From Apostichopus japonicus (lineage: Eukaryota > Echinodermata > Holothuroidea > Aspidochirotida > Stichopodidae), in the NCBI RefSeq assembly GCF_037975245.1, contig NC_092571.1, positions 23,483,917-23,547,916 of the forward strand: DNA of 64,000 nt, written 5' to 3'. A model generated the notes under the pieces. It made no database searches and had not been told where the DNA came from. It saw only the letters and a list, made by a program, of their open reading frames with translations. Positions 1 through 13,489 of this stretch are shown here, in pieces. Both the position numbers and the translations under genes were made by a program. Within the stretch, counting starts at the first letter, position 1. Every line of letters begins with the position of its first letter.

Positions 1-1472
1 AACATTTCATGCATTATATAGACCACCAGGTGTTCAATATTAATAGAACTACGCCATGCACGTGCAACGATGACATAGACTCTATATATCTAACAAAGCT
101 ACTCTATATCCGTACGTCAACAATCTGAAATTCACAACAAACGTCCACTAAAACAGATTTGTCTTCAATATAAATGTCAGGGATAGGTCTGAAAGTTGAG
201 CTGACAATCATATTTCACTTGTCTACGATAATACTCGTCAACAGCGATCTATCATTTACTTGTTACACGTTTGGCGTTCCATAATGATGGACTATGTATT
301 CGTTTTTTACACTTTTGCATACTTCGTCTTCTTAAACGTCTGGAAAGGGTAAAGTGTGCCTCTCGCAATGCAAGCATAATTGGAATTCATTCCATTGACC
401 TATACATCGGAAGTTGGAAGTGATCAGACGATGAACGAGAACCTTGTGCAGAATCAACACGACCATTCATGCAAATCACAACTAACATTATTATCCATTG
501 TACATACCCCGGAGGTCTCAAGGGGCACCTTTACGGTGTAACTCTTCCGACGCAGAGGTCCTCAACCTGTTTACCAAATGGGCAGACTGTTTTAAGTTTT
601 CCTTTTTGCATCTCTAATTTTTTTTTTTTTGCTTTTTCTTTCAAAAAAACAAAAACTTTTATAAAGTATCAAGTTAAGAACTGCTTGAGAAGATGCTGAT
701 CCATTAGTGATCCATCCAGATTTGATGTTAAAGTTACGGTGATAAAGAGAAAGGATTTATTTCAAGACGAAACACATTTTAAATTCCAACTACCTGCGGG
801 TAATTCAAGACGCTTATCAGCGGTTTGTGATCAGAAGTAGGTTGTCATTTTCCTGCAAGAAAATACTATCTTCACTGAATAACCGGTATATTTACGTCAA
901 GAGGGATATGTACAAGATACTGTGTAATTTACACCGTTGTTTTTTGCCCATCAGTTGGTCAGTAAGTCAGAGGGGCGCGGCACAGCTAATTTGTTATCAG
1001 ATTGGTTAGGTAAGAGACCACAGGAGTGCATATGTTGTTGGTGACAGGTATCGTTGTTCGTAAAGTACCCAAAGCAGATCAGGTTTTGATGTTTTCAATG
1101 TAAAATTATTTAATCTTTCTGGGCTGGGAAACAAAATATAAACAGCGGATGAATATGATAAATATTAGCCAGCAGCCCTGACAAGAACGGTCAGGTGCTA
1201 CGGACCCGGGGTCCAGTAAGCGGGCATAAAACCCATGAATTACAAGACCGCATGGTCATAGCACTCCACACCCTTGGCATGAAATGTTAAAGCATTTTAA
1301 GTGAAGGCTTTGACACAACTTGCGTTCTTGCCTTTAAACAAGTTCTTACAAGGAAAAATCTTTAGATTTGAATAATATGTGAAAAAGTTTCACTATATTA
1401 AGGTTTTTAATATTAGGATGTTTAGAGCGCCATGTCAAATATTCTAATGTATAAATTGTGTAAAAGTAAGTT
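1..1472. other. Intron or upstream flank, no exon recognised
   Basis: This AT-rich stretch precedes the first exon I can support. The short open frames here have no codon or motif character and no matched splice sites. It probably belongs to the intron upstream of the exon at 1619, because that exon starts in mid-codon and the gene must continue to the left of the window. Confidence 0.5.
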
Positions 1473-1512
1473 GGCCTGACGTTTCGATCCTAGCAGGATC
1501 TTCTTCAAAGGC
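1473..1512 (-). ncRNA. Hammerhead-ribozyme-like core (Penelope/retrozyme type)
   Basis: Read on the minus strand, the sequence gives TTTGAAGA, then a hairpin with a perfect 6-bp stem (GATCCT-gct-AGGATC), then GAAACGTC, flanked by GCCT and AGGC that could pair. This follows the hammerhead order CUGANGA, stem II, GAAA, (G)UC, with one departure: the first core C is T. Penelope-like retroelements are known to carry hammerheads with very short stem III that cleave as dimers. No Penelope coding sequence is visible nearby, so this is at most a relic or a short non-autonomous piece. Self-cleavage is inferred only from the motif. Confidence 0.45.
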
Positions 1513-1618
1513 TAAATGACAAGTAACAGTAACAGAAGGGGCAAAAACACGCACAAAATACAGACAGGTTAATGAGCAATGTATAAATTGATTATTTTTT
1601 GGGCAATTAATTTAACAG

Positions 1619-4600
1619 GAACACTGTCACCTCTCAAGTTACATCTACCTTCGTCCAACGGATTACCCGGACGAGCCGTAGTAACGGATGAACCAGGATC
1701 AGCAGAAGAATCTGGAACGTCCTCACAAAGTGATCTTGCCAGACATGTATGTTCTTCAGATGTTTAAGGAAGAATTTAGGCATTACATTCATTCATGACA
1801 TGTTGCACACCATTATAACACACTGTTATCAGTTTAGGTTGCACTTCCTTGCCACTTTAAGTTTTGAGCAATGAGTTTTCTAAAACGTCTGTGTCTCGTC
1901 AATGAAAGCGGCTGGACTATTCTAACACAGAGACTGTAAGGTCAGTTCGTCAGATACAACTTGAGAATCAATAGGAAAATATGAATCTTTTATGGCCTGA
2001 AATAACATGTTTACAGGGCATAACCATCTTATCACGGACAGATGGTGTGGCATCTTACCCAAGGATGCTCTGTTATTTAGACAAATTAAAATACCATATT
2101 TGGCGTGATTTAATAGCATTTATGTGACAGTGGATTAGCATACATTGAGAAGTGCAGTGAGAAGCCTACGGTATCATTCATTTGGCCTTAACCAAGAATT
2201 CTAGAGAATTTAGCATATTTTACAGGTGAACTGGAATAGCTTTACTAATCCAATATTCATCCAGCACTCATTTTATGTCTTGGAGGATGGCATATCAATA
2301 CGACAAATTTGTTTCCCTAGTGGGACTTAGAAGAATATCTTTTGCCATCATTATTATAACGACGTAACATGTAGCGTGAATGTAATATCCGAGTGTCATA
2401 TATGCAACATACGGCATAGAACTCACGGAAGGTATCTGAATGGTAAACAAATCAAAATGCACGTCTGGTAGGCTAATGTCACGCAAGGGAGAGTACATGA
2501 TCTACAGTTATAAACACGTCCTGGCCTTATTTTCATTAATAATGCAGTCTAAGCAATCATATGAAACCTAAAGAATCTCAAAGGGCATGTTGATCTAATT
2601 GTCTGTATACTGCCTAGTTCTATTCATCTGACTATTATCCAAATATCTCGAAACATCCCCATATCTGGCGGTTAAGGTAATCAGATATTGTTTGAATATT
2701 GTCGTTCTTTCGAGGAATGTATCAAATTGCTAATTAATTAACATTACTTTCATTATTTTCGTAGAGTCGGCTGTCGCCTAAGCGATCCAGGGCGGTCTCT
2801 GTTCCCGGTAATACCCTAGCATCGGTCGAGAATCAAACTCTTGAGACTGCAATCGACCAGTTAAATGCCATCAATGCATCGCGTGATCAAACCCCATCAC
2901 ACGTCACGGACGGGTTCCGAAAGCGATCTTCTACTGGTGCCAGGCACAACCAATCCTCTCACATGAGCAACGTTAGTTTTGACTTTGAACCAATGAGCCC
3001 AAGCTGGGATAATTTTCTTGAACAGACCAACGACGATATATTTGACCATACACCCAGTTTATCACTTACCGACGCAGTCGTCCTGGAGAGTGGAGAATTG
3101 GTAGACATCCAAAACAGAAATGGCCAAGGAAGTGTCTCTATATCCGGGCTGTTTTGTGGAAGACCAATCAGGTGCGAGGTACCATTTGACATCGAAACTT
3201 TAGTCAAGGGGGAATGGAAAGGTCCATCAGAAGAAGACGACGTATGGGAAGAGACTATCCATCAATTGGCTGCTACCAGCCTATTGGAAGATTACGAAAG
3301 ATCGGGGAAGAAAATACTGGAATGCGAAGGTAAATATAACTGGCTTCAACGGGAAACATAGAGTATCATTGGTTACATTCCTAATGCATGTTCATCACTT
3401 CCAATTCAGTGGTTATTAATTAGCTCTACTCAGCGGCCTTACAGTTGAGACAGGTGGGTTAATGCCTCACCGCAAAATTGCTCGAGCATAGTTTTTTCTG
3501 ATATACTTCCTTATAACCTTCACTTTTGTATAATTTCTGAATCTGCCATTTGAACGTATAACTAACGGGAACACAAAAACAAAAAACAAATTACATCAAA
3601 AGTGGCCAAATATAACTCCATGTTGCATCTATACAAACACTATTTATCATATGAAGCAAGATTCCTCTTACCATGAAAACTCTCCCCAAAAACGTCAAAA
3701 ACTAGGTCAAACCCTTTGAGGACTGAATTGTGTAACCATTTTATGCTCTCGTCATTTGTCCTACACTTTATCATAAACATGAGAACACACTGCTCCTTTT
3801 CCCATATTTCCAGGTCCCCTTCCATATTATTACTGGCTTCATATAACTGAAGTCCCTGTATCCCCCACCCTTCGCCCTCCTCCATCGAACCTGCTTTCAT
3901 CAAGCCTACAACACTCCTAGGACTTCGTGTTGTCTCTTCCAAACGACCTCCTTGGATCAGCCAGCGTCATGCCTCATCAATATGCAATCATGGAGATAAG
4001 GTTATATATTTTTTACCGCAGCTCCTTCCGGCGTCCTCGCAGTTTTAACCTTCTGTTTGCTGCCTCTTCTTTTACTCGTTGATAAATAATTCTACATCTC
4101 TCTTTCATATTATATTCTTATGTAGACTTGTACAAACAAGTCCTCATCCGGTTTTACTCATTCAAGTGGAAATTGCCCGAAACTTGCCTTGCCTTAAACC
4201 ACTGCAGTAATTTCAGGCTAATGGATATTCAATGATAATTGCATATCTTCAAAGGAATAGCTCCATGTTGGTTATACTGTTGAACATATATTAGAGGTGC
4301 TGTAAAACAATGAAGCTAAGATTGATAAATAAAATACTGTCCTGTAATATAATGATTTCATAAATGAGTCATGCATGCTGAGGTCAGCTTTGCAATCAGG
4401 CAGTAAAATCTAAATAAGAGGTTATTGCAGTGAATATTAAAATAGCAGATAATATCCACAAATATTCCCGGCGTGGATCTTTGGCGTGGAAAATTAGATG
4501 CACTCTTATACTTGACCTGCAATCTTAATTAATATTCGCAATAATTTTCTCTCGCTAACTGTCATAGAAATATTTGCGAACGAGGATGGGGTATTACAAA

Positions 4601-7600
4601 CTAGTAACGTTTTTTGTTTTCCATTTCTCTTTATTTAACAGCAACACAACCTAATAAGCATATGCCTTCTGAAGAGTTGATCAAAGTTCGTGCCAAAATG
4701 GTGGATCTAAGCCTTGCAAGTCACGTGATTTGCCGCCATACTGCCTTTGTGTCTCTGGATTTGGAGACATTGGAACCGCTGCCTTCACCTACAGTTGTAA
4801 ATATTTTATAAAGATTATGATTATATTAACATTTGTAGACTAGTTTTTGGTTTTACTTGATAGGTCAGTGACTACATATCTTGTTTGTATGGGTACGCGT
4901 GTGCGCTTTTGTATGTGTGACTTTGATGGTTGCTTTTCCTTCCGTCCTTTAAATCAGTCTTTCTGTAAAATCTTTCAGTTGGGAAAGGGAGTGCAAATCT
5001 ATCCATTCGTGACTTTTGTATTAATACATTCATATGAAATTATATTCAACTTCTTACTGATTCAATGCGTGAATCTTGATAAAGTCATAGCACATTATTA
5101 GGCGCGGATCACGGTGGGGGAGAGGGTGTGCATCATCTTCCCCATTTTCAGTTGAAGTAATCATACACACAATTTTTCGTGTAGACTTTAGGATAGACCG
5201 AATTTATAGCCTAAATGTGCCTCAGAATATAACATTTTGCGTCTAACTTTTCCGAGGGAGGACTGGCCAGACCCCAATAAATGAGAGTTGCTTTCAAGGA
5301 ACGCAGAGTAACATCACCTTCATTTCAACAATACTGGATCAGCCCGTGTTTATTGCTAAATGATCAGTATTATGTAGCAGTTTCGTCCCCGGCCATGGTT
5401 TGTCACAAAGAGACCCTCGAGTTTATGACCGGTAGCTCCTCCCATTATGTTAATGACACACCGGCGAAGTGCTGAAAGATGAAAAAGTCTGGAAAGAGAA
5501 CACAGAACAAAAATAAAGGTATTGCGGACATTGTTCATGGTCATCGTACCTCTTTGATGATAATTCGAACTCCTTGAAAAGCTATAGCGTATACGCCTTC
5601 CTCGATGGTTACATCCATAAAAAATAGGTCCAAACCATGTACGCAAGACAACAAAAATTGGTTGTTTCAGATGGAAGTTCAATCAATGTTTTCTTCTTTT
5701 TTCATCATGGTAGATATTGCCTTTTCAACACAATCGACACTCCTTCAGACCACACCTTTCCCGCGTGCTTCGACAGTGGAGTAGTTTCGGGACGACAGCA
5801 TCCGGGAAACCTGTGTCGTCATCTTTTACTGATTCAGAAGATGAGGTTATGTCTTCGGGTTACGGTAATCAGTCTTATCAGTTTCATTATTATTGATTGA
5901 TATATACATGACGAAATCTTCTTATTACTATTATATCAATCACCCGAACATTAATTGGTTACATCAAGTTCTCTGAGAATCTTAAAACTCAGTGTTAAGT
6001 TTAATGACAGAAGACTGACATGCTCACAATTGTTAACTTCTTCAGAAACTCTCTAAACCTAAAACACCATTCATTAAAGGCATTGAAGACTCGCCCAAAC
6101 TGCGTGCGGCCGTCTGAAAAAAAGTTAACTTTCGGTTGCTTGCAAGTGACGTTTTGTTTGTATCGCTACAAAATGCACACAGTAATGAAACGTGATACCT
6201 TGTTATCTTTAGCTGGACCTGAGATGTCCATCGCTGTATCGTTTATACACTGTGCTGTCGGTATTGACCACAGCTGTATGTACTGACTGTACACTAGTGT
6301 CTAATTACCGACGGTAGCAAGCTGTGTGTGTATTTTCTGGGATCGATTGTGGTGTCTAACACTTCTGTTACACCTCATTCGAAACTAGGTCAGATTACCG
6401 GCATTATATGTTTCTTCTTGCGCGAGTCTTCACACCCTTTAAGTGCGGGAGGACATAGCTACTACCAGCTTCCTGATCATCTGGTATCGAAGAATAGTAG
6501 TGATTAAGGATGAACACATTTGAAACTGTTTGGCTACGTTTGTAGAATTATATTTCGAATTTTAATACATTCTTCAACAGTTCATCAACAGTTCCTCCCC
6601 ATGATGTGTAATCAGAGTGTTGTGTACGACGTCCTTTGTTCTAACATATACCTGGGATGTTAGGTCAGCAATAGTCAAACAAAAATATCCTTCTTTAACC
6701 TGTTGTTTGACTAACAGTTGTTTTAATATGTTAGATAACGCTTACTTTATATTTCAAATATCACTGTTAGTTACCAACCACCTTCTTACCTATGGTTTTG
6801 ACTTTTTCCTTCTTTTTTTTCTGACAAAGTAGGTCGTTCGGAGTCACCAAATTCCCAGTTTTCACAAAGCTTCCATGAGCAACCACCCTTTCAGCCCAGT
6901 GCTGATGGCAAACCAAGACCAGAATGGGCAAATGAGTATTTCACATGTAAGTAGAAAAGTATTTCCCACCAAATAGAATGATCAGTAGTACGTGATCTTT
7001 ATTGGAACCAGAGGTCAAGGAATTACTGGTCTGACGAGATGGATGGGGCAGGGTGCTACAGCTTCAGGAAAAAAGGTCAAATAGGGGCATTGTGGAAATA
7101 AAGGGATACAGTGTCATGTATTCTGATTTTCATACTATACTAGTAAGGAAAAATAAAGACTTCATAAAGCGTGGGGTGGTCTGGAGACGTAATGTACACC
7201 ACACAACTTGAAGTGTACACAACCTATCTTTACTAAATCCATGAATTGTCTACTTTATGTGTACTTTGCCTCAGTTTATATTTTTTGATCATATCCTACT
7301 TTTTCATTTTGGGTTTGAATTATAGGGTCTCTTGCAAGTACTTACCAAGGACAGGGCAACTCCAAACCTCCATCCTGGCACTTTGGATCTCGTTTGAATA
7401 GACTCAAGACTAGACTAGGAAACATGCCTTCGAAACGTCCTCTATTTAGAGCCGTTGATGCAGTGGAGTGTTGCGTTGGTAGGACGTTAAGTATGGAATG
7501 TGTTGAACTACACGCACTCGTTAATCTACAACTGGCTAGCGGCTCTTGGGAATTAGATCACGAACTAGCAGATGCGATAGACATCACCCTTGACAGACTG

Positions 7601-8404
7601 TTCCGCGCATCCCCAATATGTGATATCACAATGGAACCCTTAGAAACTTGCATTGCTGTTGTCGAATCGGACGGTGACCAAATCGGGCACTCTAAGTCAG
7701 CTGACGAAGGAGCAGGTGAGAAAGACAACACCCAATCGCACTGCATTGTCGACTTGCCCGATTTAACGGTAACTTTCAATTCAGTGAAGGTTGATGCTAA
7801 TGATAGCAGAAACCATAAGCCAATTCAACGCAGTCGATCCCAACCAGAGACAGCCAAGGAGTTCTCCCAAACACAATCCCCGAAGTTTAGTGGTCGCCAC
7901 TTGTCCGAAAGCGACGCGGAAAGAGTTGTAGCTGAGTCTTCTTCGGGAGAGGGTTTTGTAGAGATCCCAAAGTCAGACAGTGGGTATCAGACGGTGAAAG
8001 GATTTTCTTCTCCCGACGAGTCTTTATCCGAGAGAAATTCCCAAGCGAATGCACCGCTGAGGACTTATCAGGATTCATCTTTGGATGTTAAAGAAGAGGA
8101 CGCGAGTAGCGTCTCTTCTCGCTCGGACCTTGAAGGTGCTCGAAGTCCAAGCAAACTCAAGAGAGAGCGATTCGCCCGCCAACGTGATTTTTCTTTCGAT
8201 GAATCCACTGGTAAGCGTCTTTGGGCTACGGCGTTGGCTTTGGTTTGGCTAGAACACAACTGCGCCTCTTTTTTTAACGAATGGGAACTTCTTGCCGCCA
8301 AAGCTGATCACTGGTTGTCGGAGCAGAGGCTTCCGAAAGGAACAGATCTTGCTGGTCTCAAAGCAAGCGCAAGGCAAATCATTGTACTATCTAGAAGACT
8401 GTAA
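1619..8404 (+). CDS. VWA5B-like protein, C-terminal six exons (5' partial)
   Basis: Six exons join in phase with GT-AG borders: 1619-1746, 2765-3329, 4642-4796, 5714-5864, 6833-6946 and 7326-8404 (stop TAA), giving about 730 residues. The product resembles the C-terminal part of von Willebrand factor A domain-containing protein 5B. Exons 2-3 match the segment after the VWA domain (WEETIHQLAATSLLEDYE, then SLASHVICRHTAFVSLD). The last exon ends with the family's C-terminal helical block (TALALVWLEHNCASFF then EWELLAAKADHWL). Between lies a serine-rich, probably disordered linker. The N-terminal VIT and VWA domains are not in the window. The cellular role of the VWA5B family is poorly known. 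The first exon starts in mid-codon, so exons are missing upstream. The stop overlaps a donor-like GTAAAT at 8401, so a further short last exon cannot be excluded. Confidence 0.82.
5185..5290 (+). repeat. Copy of interspersed repeat with AATTTATAG...AAATRTGC core
   Basis: The stretch has a core (gaatttatagcctaaatgtg, then cctcagaat, then gcgtctaact and a GA-rich run) that recurs diverged at 13862-13985, 14685-14815, 40455-40590 and 54795-54930. It lies in an intron of the VWA5B-like gene. No coding capacity is visible; it is probably a fragment of a non-autonomous DNA transposon. Confidence 0.5.
6078..6438 (+). mobile_element. TTAA-flanked MITE, copy 1
   Basis: A 361-bp element lies between TTAA at 6074-6077 and TTAA at 6439-6442. 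Its ends are inverted repeats: AGGCATTGAAGACTCG on the left, and AGGGTGTGAAGACTCG on the right read in reverse complement. A second, inverted copy lies at 28506-28876. TTAA target duplications are the hallmark of piggyBac-type and some Kolobok transposons. There is no transposase reading frame, so it is non-autonomous. It sits in the intron between the fourth and fifth exons of the VWA5B-like gene. Confidence 0.8.
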
Positions 8405-10093
8405 ATGCTAACTTGCGTGGCTTGTGTGTTATAATTTAATTGCATAATGCATCGAATGATTGTATCCCTTCTGTTTTATTCGATTCCGACGCTTCCAAGC
8501 CTTGCAAAGTTTAAAGAATTATTCACTAGTCTGTAGTCGTAGATGAGGCGTCAATGCATACCCAGTTTTTGATAATGTTCTTTGCAACTTTCTCCGTGTC
8601 TTTTCTTCCACCCGATACTCATAGCTGCGATACAGTAACCACCTGTAACACATGTTACCGTGTTACGAACACAAAGTAGTAATTACTGATGCACGGTTGT
8701 GGGACATGGACAGTAGTTGTTGTACCACCTATGAGTATTGGCTGCATTATATCCATATCCATACAACATATCCATCAACAACAAACATGGCATCTTGGGC
8801 ATTCTTAGTCCTGTATAATATCTGAGGATTAGAACCTAGCCAATCTAGTTAATTGCTTAATATGTAATATCTGTCCTAGTTTATGGATGATTCCTTGTAC
8901 TTGGTATGTAGCGCTTCATTCAAAGCTTAGTGGTGGTTTGGAACCAATGTTTAGAATTATTTTGCAAACATTCTCGACTTGAACTTTCTCATGGGAATAT
9001 ATGCCGCAGCTGTACTAAAGGGCGAATAATATTGAAATTAGATCAACGTTAAATGTTTAATGAACTAATAGTCTATAGTTTTGTGTCATTTCGAGTATAT
9101 ATACATATAAATTCACAACTTAATGTTACTACATAACACCGTTTAGTAGTAAATAAACCATTGCATAATGTTATTTGTTAGTTTTACAGGAAAAATAAAA
9201 TAAATCATGTAAAAACACAACAATGTCTAGATAATAAGTTGCCTTTTATATATTTTTTCTTCATAGTTAATGACATGTTACCACTTTTTATACTTATATT
9301 ACAGTGTTCACTATTTTTGTATTTTCAATTTTTCTTCTGCATTCTTCATTATATACAGTCATTTTATATCTAGCTGCATCTTTCGCACGATTTATGTCAC
9401 TTTTCTATGAACAATCGATTCTCGTTTTATGAAATTGTCTGAAGACAACTCTTTGTTTTCTTAAAACAATGAAATACGTTCCATGCGCTCCATAAATTCC
9501 ATGATCTGTTATGCAATATATTTTTTTTCTTCAAAATACGTCAATTTGCTTATTTCGTTACTTTCGTTTGACAGGGTTTTGTTTCCAAGCTTTTGTATCT
9601 GATGATGTATGTTTGTGTTTGTGTGTTTTTTGGTATAGTTTCTGAGATGGTTATAAAATCGATAATAATACACAGCTATACAAATGACACACTTATTAAA
9701 ATACTTGTGAGTTATCGTTATGCCATCTGTTATATCATTTAATCCATAGGCTGATTTATTATTTGTTCGCGTCTTTATTTTTCATTTTCTATAACAGAAC
9801 GAATGACTTTATATGTTCATAATAATATATTGAAATAATATTAGAATAGGCTAAATATCAGGGTATGTGGAAACAGAACATTCCACATTTAATTAAGTTT
9901 TTTTCTCTTTTTAAACAAACAAATTGACAAAAGGTTGGAAAGTCAACGAATGAAATTGAATTCTTGAGGTAGTTACTTCTCGTCACCAATTTGCAATTAG
10001 AATAATAATAATAATAATATATAATAATAATAATATATAATAATAATAAAAGTAATATATAAAGTAAATAATCATAAGAATATGAACTGACAA
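8405..10093 (+). other. 3' flank / probable 3' UTR of the VWA5B-like gene
   Basis: AT-rich sequence with no gene. Possible poly(A) signals AATAAA occur at 9152-9157 and 9194-9199, about 750-790 bp after the stop codon, which would give a plausible 3' UTR. An (AAT)n microsatellite lies near 10002-10048. Nothing else is recognised. Confidence 0.4.
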
Positions 10094-10657
10094 TTTATTA
10101 AACTGTATGAATAAGACATTCAAAACTTATTGGTCAATACTATAGGGTTACGGGCGGTAAATATCTACTTTCCTTCCCCTAATAAATTTAGTTTAGTCTT
10201 TGGGGGTTTGGTGGATCATATGTGTTTACCGAAAATAGGCTAGTTACGAATTTCGCTCGTTATTTCTGTCATTTAAATATCTTAGGATTTACGTTAACAC
10301 CTAACAATAATTAAAGAAAGCTAGGTTTCTTTTCATGATTTACACATTTGCCACACGAACACGTAATTAGTTAAGACAAGGTTAGGATTTATTAAAACTG
10401 TATGAATAAGACATTCAAAACGTATTGGTCAATACTATATATAGTATAATACGAGCGGTAAATATCTCCTTATCATAATCTAATAATGTTGAGCTCCTTG
10501 CCCTAACAAATTTAATTTAGTCTTTGGGGGTTGGTGGACCTTTTTTCGTTTTCAGAAAATAGGCTACGAATTTGACTCGTTATTTCTGTCATTTAAATAT
10601 CTTAGGATTTACGTTAACACCACCAATAATTGAAGAAAGCTAAGTTTCTTTTCAAGG
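10094..10657. repeat. Tandem duplication of a ~250-bp AT-rich block
   Basis: The block at 10094-10338 (starting tttattaaactgtatgaata) is repeated at 10388-10657 with small insertions and substitutions, including the shared phrases gacattcaaaac, ggtcaatacta, tagtctttggggg and atatcttaggatttacg. About 50 bp separates the copies. There is no coding potential or visible inverted repeat, so it may be a local duplication or two copies of an unclassified repeat. Confidence 0.8.
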
Positions 10658-13021
10658 ATAGGATTTCGAATGATTATGGACAAAAAAAAACCAATCCGAG
10701 AAGTTGGTGGGGAGGATATGGAAGGAGGGGGTGGGGGGGGGGATAACAAAGGTATTTAATTATATGAGCACTGAGAAAAAATATGCTTAAGTTATTGATA
10801 AATTAATTCCTTCAGTAATTGAAAGTTAAGATGGTGCATGTTTAACACTTTAGGAAGGGATACCTTGTGCAATGAACACACTTTACCCCCTTCTCAACCC
10901 CTCGCGCAACCAGTATACTCCGCGAAAATTCCTCCGGAGCCTTGCTATGTTACCATATTATATATGCGAGACCAAAGTTTTTTTTTTTTTTGCATTCTTT
11001 CGTATTCCATTTTTTTTTATTTCTTTTAATCTTTCCATAATAATCGCGGTACATTCTCGTTAATTCAACAAAATAGTTCGACAAAGTTTTAAACAATATC
11101 TCCATAATTTGTTTCACATTATATTTTGAAAGCCTTGCATGAAAAAGTTTATTATAAATATAATTGTTATTGTTAAATTATCTATACATTAATTTACAGC
11201 ATATACTGAGTTATATTATGTTATGAATTAATTCTTCACATAGTCTATTTGTACTTTAATGGGAAAATACAATATATCCTTGAGCAAACTTAAAATAGAG
11301 CTTTAAAGAGAATTATTTTACTGACAGATTGGCGTGCATTGCAGATACCTATGCTTGTGATCAACAGTTTGCTTGGGATATTTTAACAAAACATTATTAC
11401 TGTTTGGGAAATATGACTAGTAACATCTAGGGGCGATACCACTACTTATGTACGGGGGATAGGTTGGGTGAGGAGTAAGATGTCTTTCAGGGGAGTGGTT
11501 TACGATCCCTTTGGAGGAATTCTGATCAACTGGAGGTTGCCTAGATAAAATGCATGTTTATGTCATGAACTGTTCACTATAGGATTTTGTGTAATATTTT
11601 GTCTGCCGGTGAGAGATCCTTTAATTATAATTCTAGGGCTTGAAGAACACCCCCAACCCCCCCCCCCTCCACCCACACCCAAGAAGTATCCGTGTATTCG
11701 TCATGTCCAGGGAGATGCCATATGGGCAGTATGGAATGGCAGATAACGAAATGTGTTTGTCCCATTTTGTTTTCTGTTAAAACTTCCATGTTGTTAAAAC
11801 TTTAAAAAGTTAGTATGTTAAAATAAACTCTGTTGAAGAAAACAAGCCAAGAAATTACTTATTAAGAGAAACATCAGACATTAATGAGCGTGGCGCCATG
11901 ATGCTATTTTTAGACTTGCTCAATTCTTCACTCTTGTACATGAATCAAAACTGGTATATCTCCCAAGACGAAAGTACTTGAAATATCTTTCCTACAGGTG
12001 ACGTGATTCATTATGAAGGTTTTTGATCACATTAGCCTACTTAGGTAGAGATGCCAGATTACTTTAGATTTTTCTTCAATTTAAAACAGATAATGAGGCT
12101 ATATTGTCAACAAAAACAACAAATAGTACAGGCAGAAAACATTTTTAATTCGATTGTTTACCTGTGTCAGCCATACACTTACAGTACATGTACGGTATCC
12201 CATAAAAGTGGACATTATCGCCATAACTTTCAACACGCGATTACCACAACAACAACAACAATAGCGACAAACACAAAATAAGCACAAACAGCTGCAATAT
12301 TTTAACAACATTACCGATCAATCAGTGACTGGTATACATTTTCTTATCAGTAATTCATTCGGTCAATTAACATCTAAATAATACATAAAGGTTCGTTTCC
12401 CAATGCAATATACTGATCTATTATGATTAAACTAGCGTATTCTTACCATACATCTAAGTCATAATTGTAACCAACAAGTAAAAGAACCAGTTTTGTCTCA
12501 CTTGCGACCAAAAGAAATATTAAGAAATATGTAAGCAGTGACGTATAGGAAGGACCAACAGAGCCTCTGACGAAGCAATGGGAATGGGACCCCAAATTCG
12601 AGTCCACATGGACCCTAGGCCCAACGATGTTTCGGGATCAGATGGGCAAGCTTTGGTTATCTGGTACATCTAGACTGCTTGTAAATGGCACCCTTAGGCG
12701 TCTCTGTTGAGGGAAGGATTCTCGCTTGAGTTACCATTTTGGCCAAGGGCTGATCAAGCGAGCTTCAGCGGAATGGTAGTTATTTCTCGCCATTTGGGTC
12801 GCGTGATGCGGGAGGTCCGAGGCACCGGCCGCATCGGCATAGTTACGCCACATTAACATAACCAGGTGAATTAATGATCACAATAACTTTACTTTCTCCG
12901 TACCAATATCAAAGAAAACATATCCCACTTTATCGAACCGGATTCTTCTATCGCTCTCAATGTTTTGGTCTCTTCTAAAACGTGCAGCTGTGATAGAGCG
13001 GTTAAATGCAATTATATGTGC
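10658..13021. other. Intergenic, no gene recognised
   Basis: Contains a poly-G stretch (about 10726-10742), a T-rich run near 10979 and a C-rich run near 11651. A relatively GC-rich patch at about 12545-12840 looks like degenerate repeat sequence, but I could not assign it. No open frame here has protein character. Confidence 0.4.
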
Positions 13022-13489
13022 CTAGATAGGCTCTGGTTCCTTAGGTCCGCAAAGTGTGCCCAGTACCATGAAGAAAATAGCAATGAAAATGAGATATGCA
13101 ATCACAGCGTAGAGTGTAATGTGTACTGGATGCAATGCGTCGAAAGTGGTGAAAGGCAGAGGCGCCGAGAGACTTTCGTTGAAGTTCGCATCGATATCGC
13201 TTAACCGTGTCGTTACGAAAACCGCGGTGTATTCCTTATAAGGGGGAAGGTTGATCACTATACGTTCATCAGTGATATTGAGTACGTCATAGTTTCCTAC
13301 GAACGAATCGGTTCTATTAACTTCAATATGATAACGGTAGTCGATATCGGGATTGACTACTGGCTCCGTCCAAGCTAACGTCACCAACGTCCTAGGATGT
13401 CCTACCAACATTAATTCATCAACGTAATCAAGAGCACATTCTGTCATCGGACAAAGACTAATTAAGAACATAAGAACACAGGAACGCAT
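13022..13489 (-). CDS. Small type I membrane protein with one FN3-like domain (155 aa)
   Basis: A single open exon encodes 155 residues. Residues 1-19 look like a signal peptide. Residues about 23-115 have a fibronectin-III pattern: the B-strand Trp at residue 40 (TLAW), the YRYHIEV strand near 51-57, and a tyrosine corner around LPPYKEY (81-87). N-glycosylation sequons lie at N58, N71 and N104. One hydrophobic span (about 124-146) is followed by a nine-residue tail ending GPKEPEPI. It shares this architecture, including Trp40, with the gene at 17672-18190, which is transcribed away from it. On its strand a pyrimidine-rich CAG lies just before the ATG, so a 5'-UTR intron is possible; alternatively TATATAA at 13550-13556 could be the core promoter. 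Ligand and function are unknown. Confidence 0.72.
   Translation of the reverse strand: MRSCVLMFLISLCPMTECALDYVDELMLVGHPRTLVTLAWTEPVVNPDIDYRYHIEVNRTDSFVGNYDVLNITDERIVINLPPYKEYTAVFVTTRLSDIDANFNESLSAPLPFTTFDALHPVHITLYAVIAYLIFIAIFFMVLGTLCGPKEPEPI

Noticed and set aside
3640-3942. 100-residue minus-strand frame within the VWA5B-like gene
   Set aside because: It lies in an intron, has no recognisable domain, and no supporting splice or start signals.
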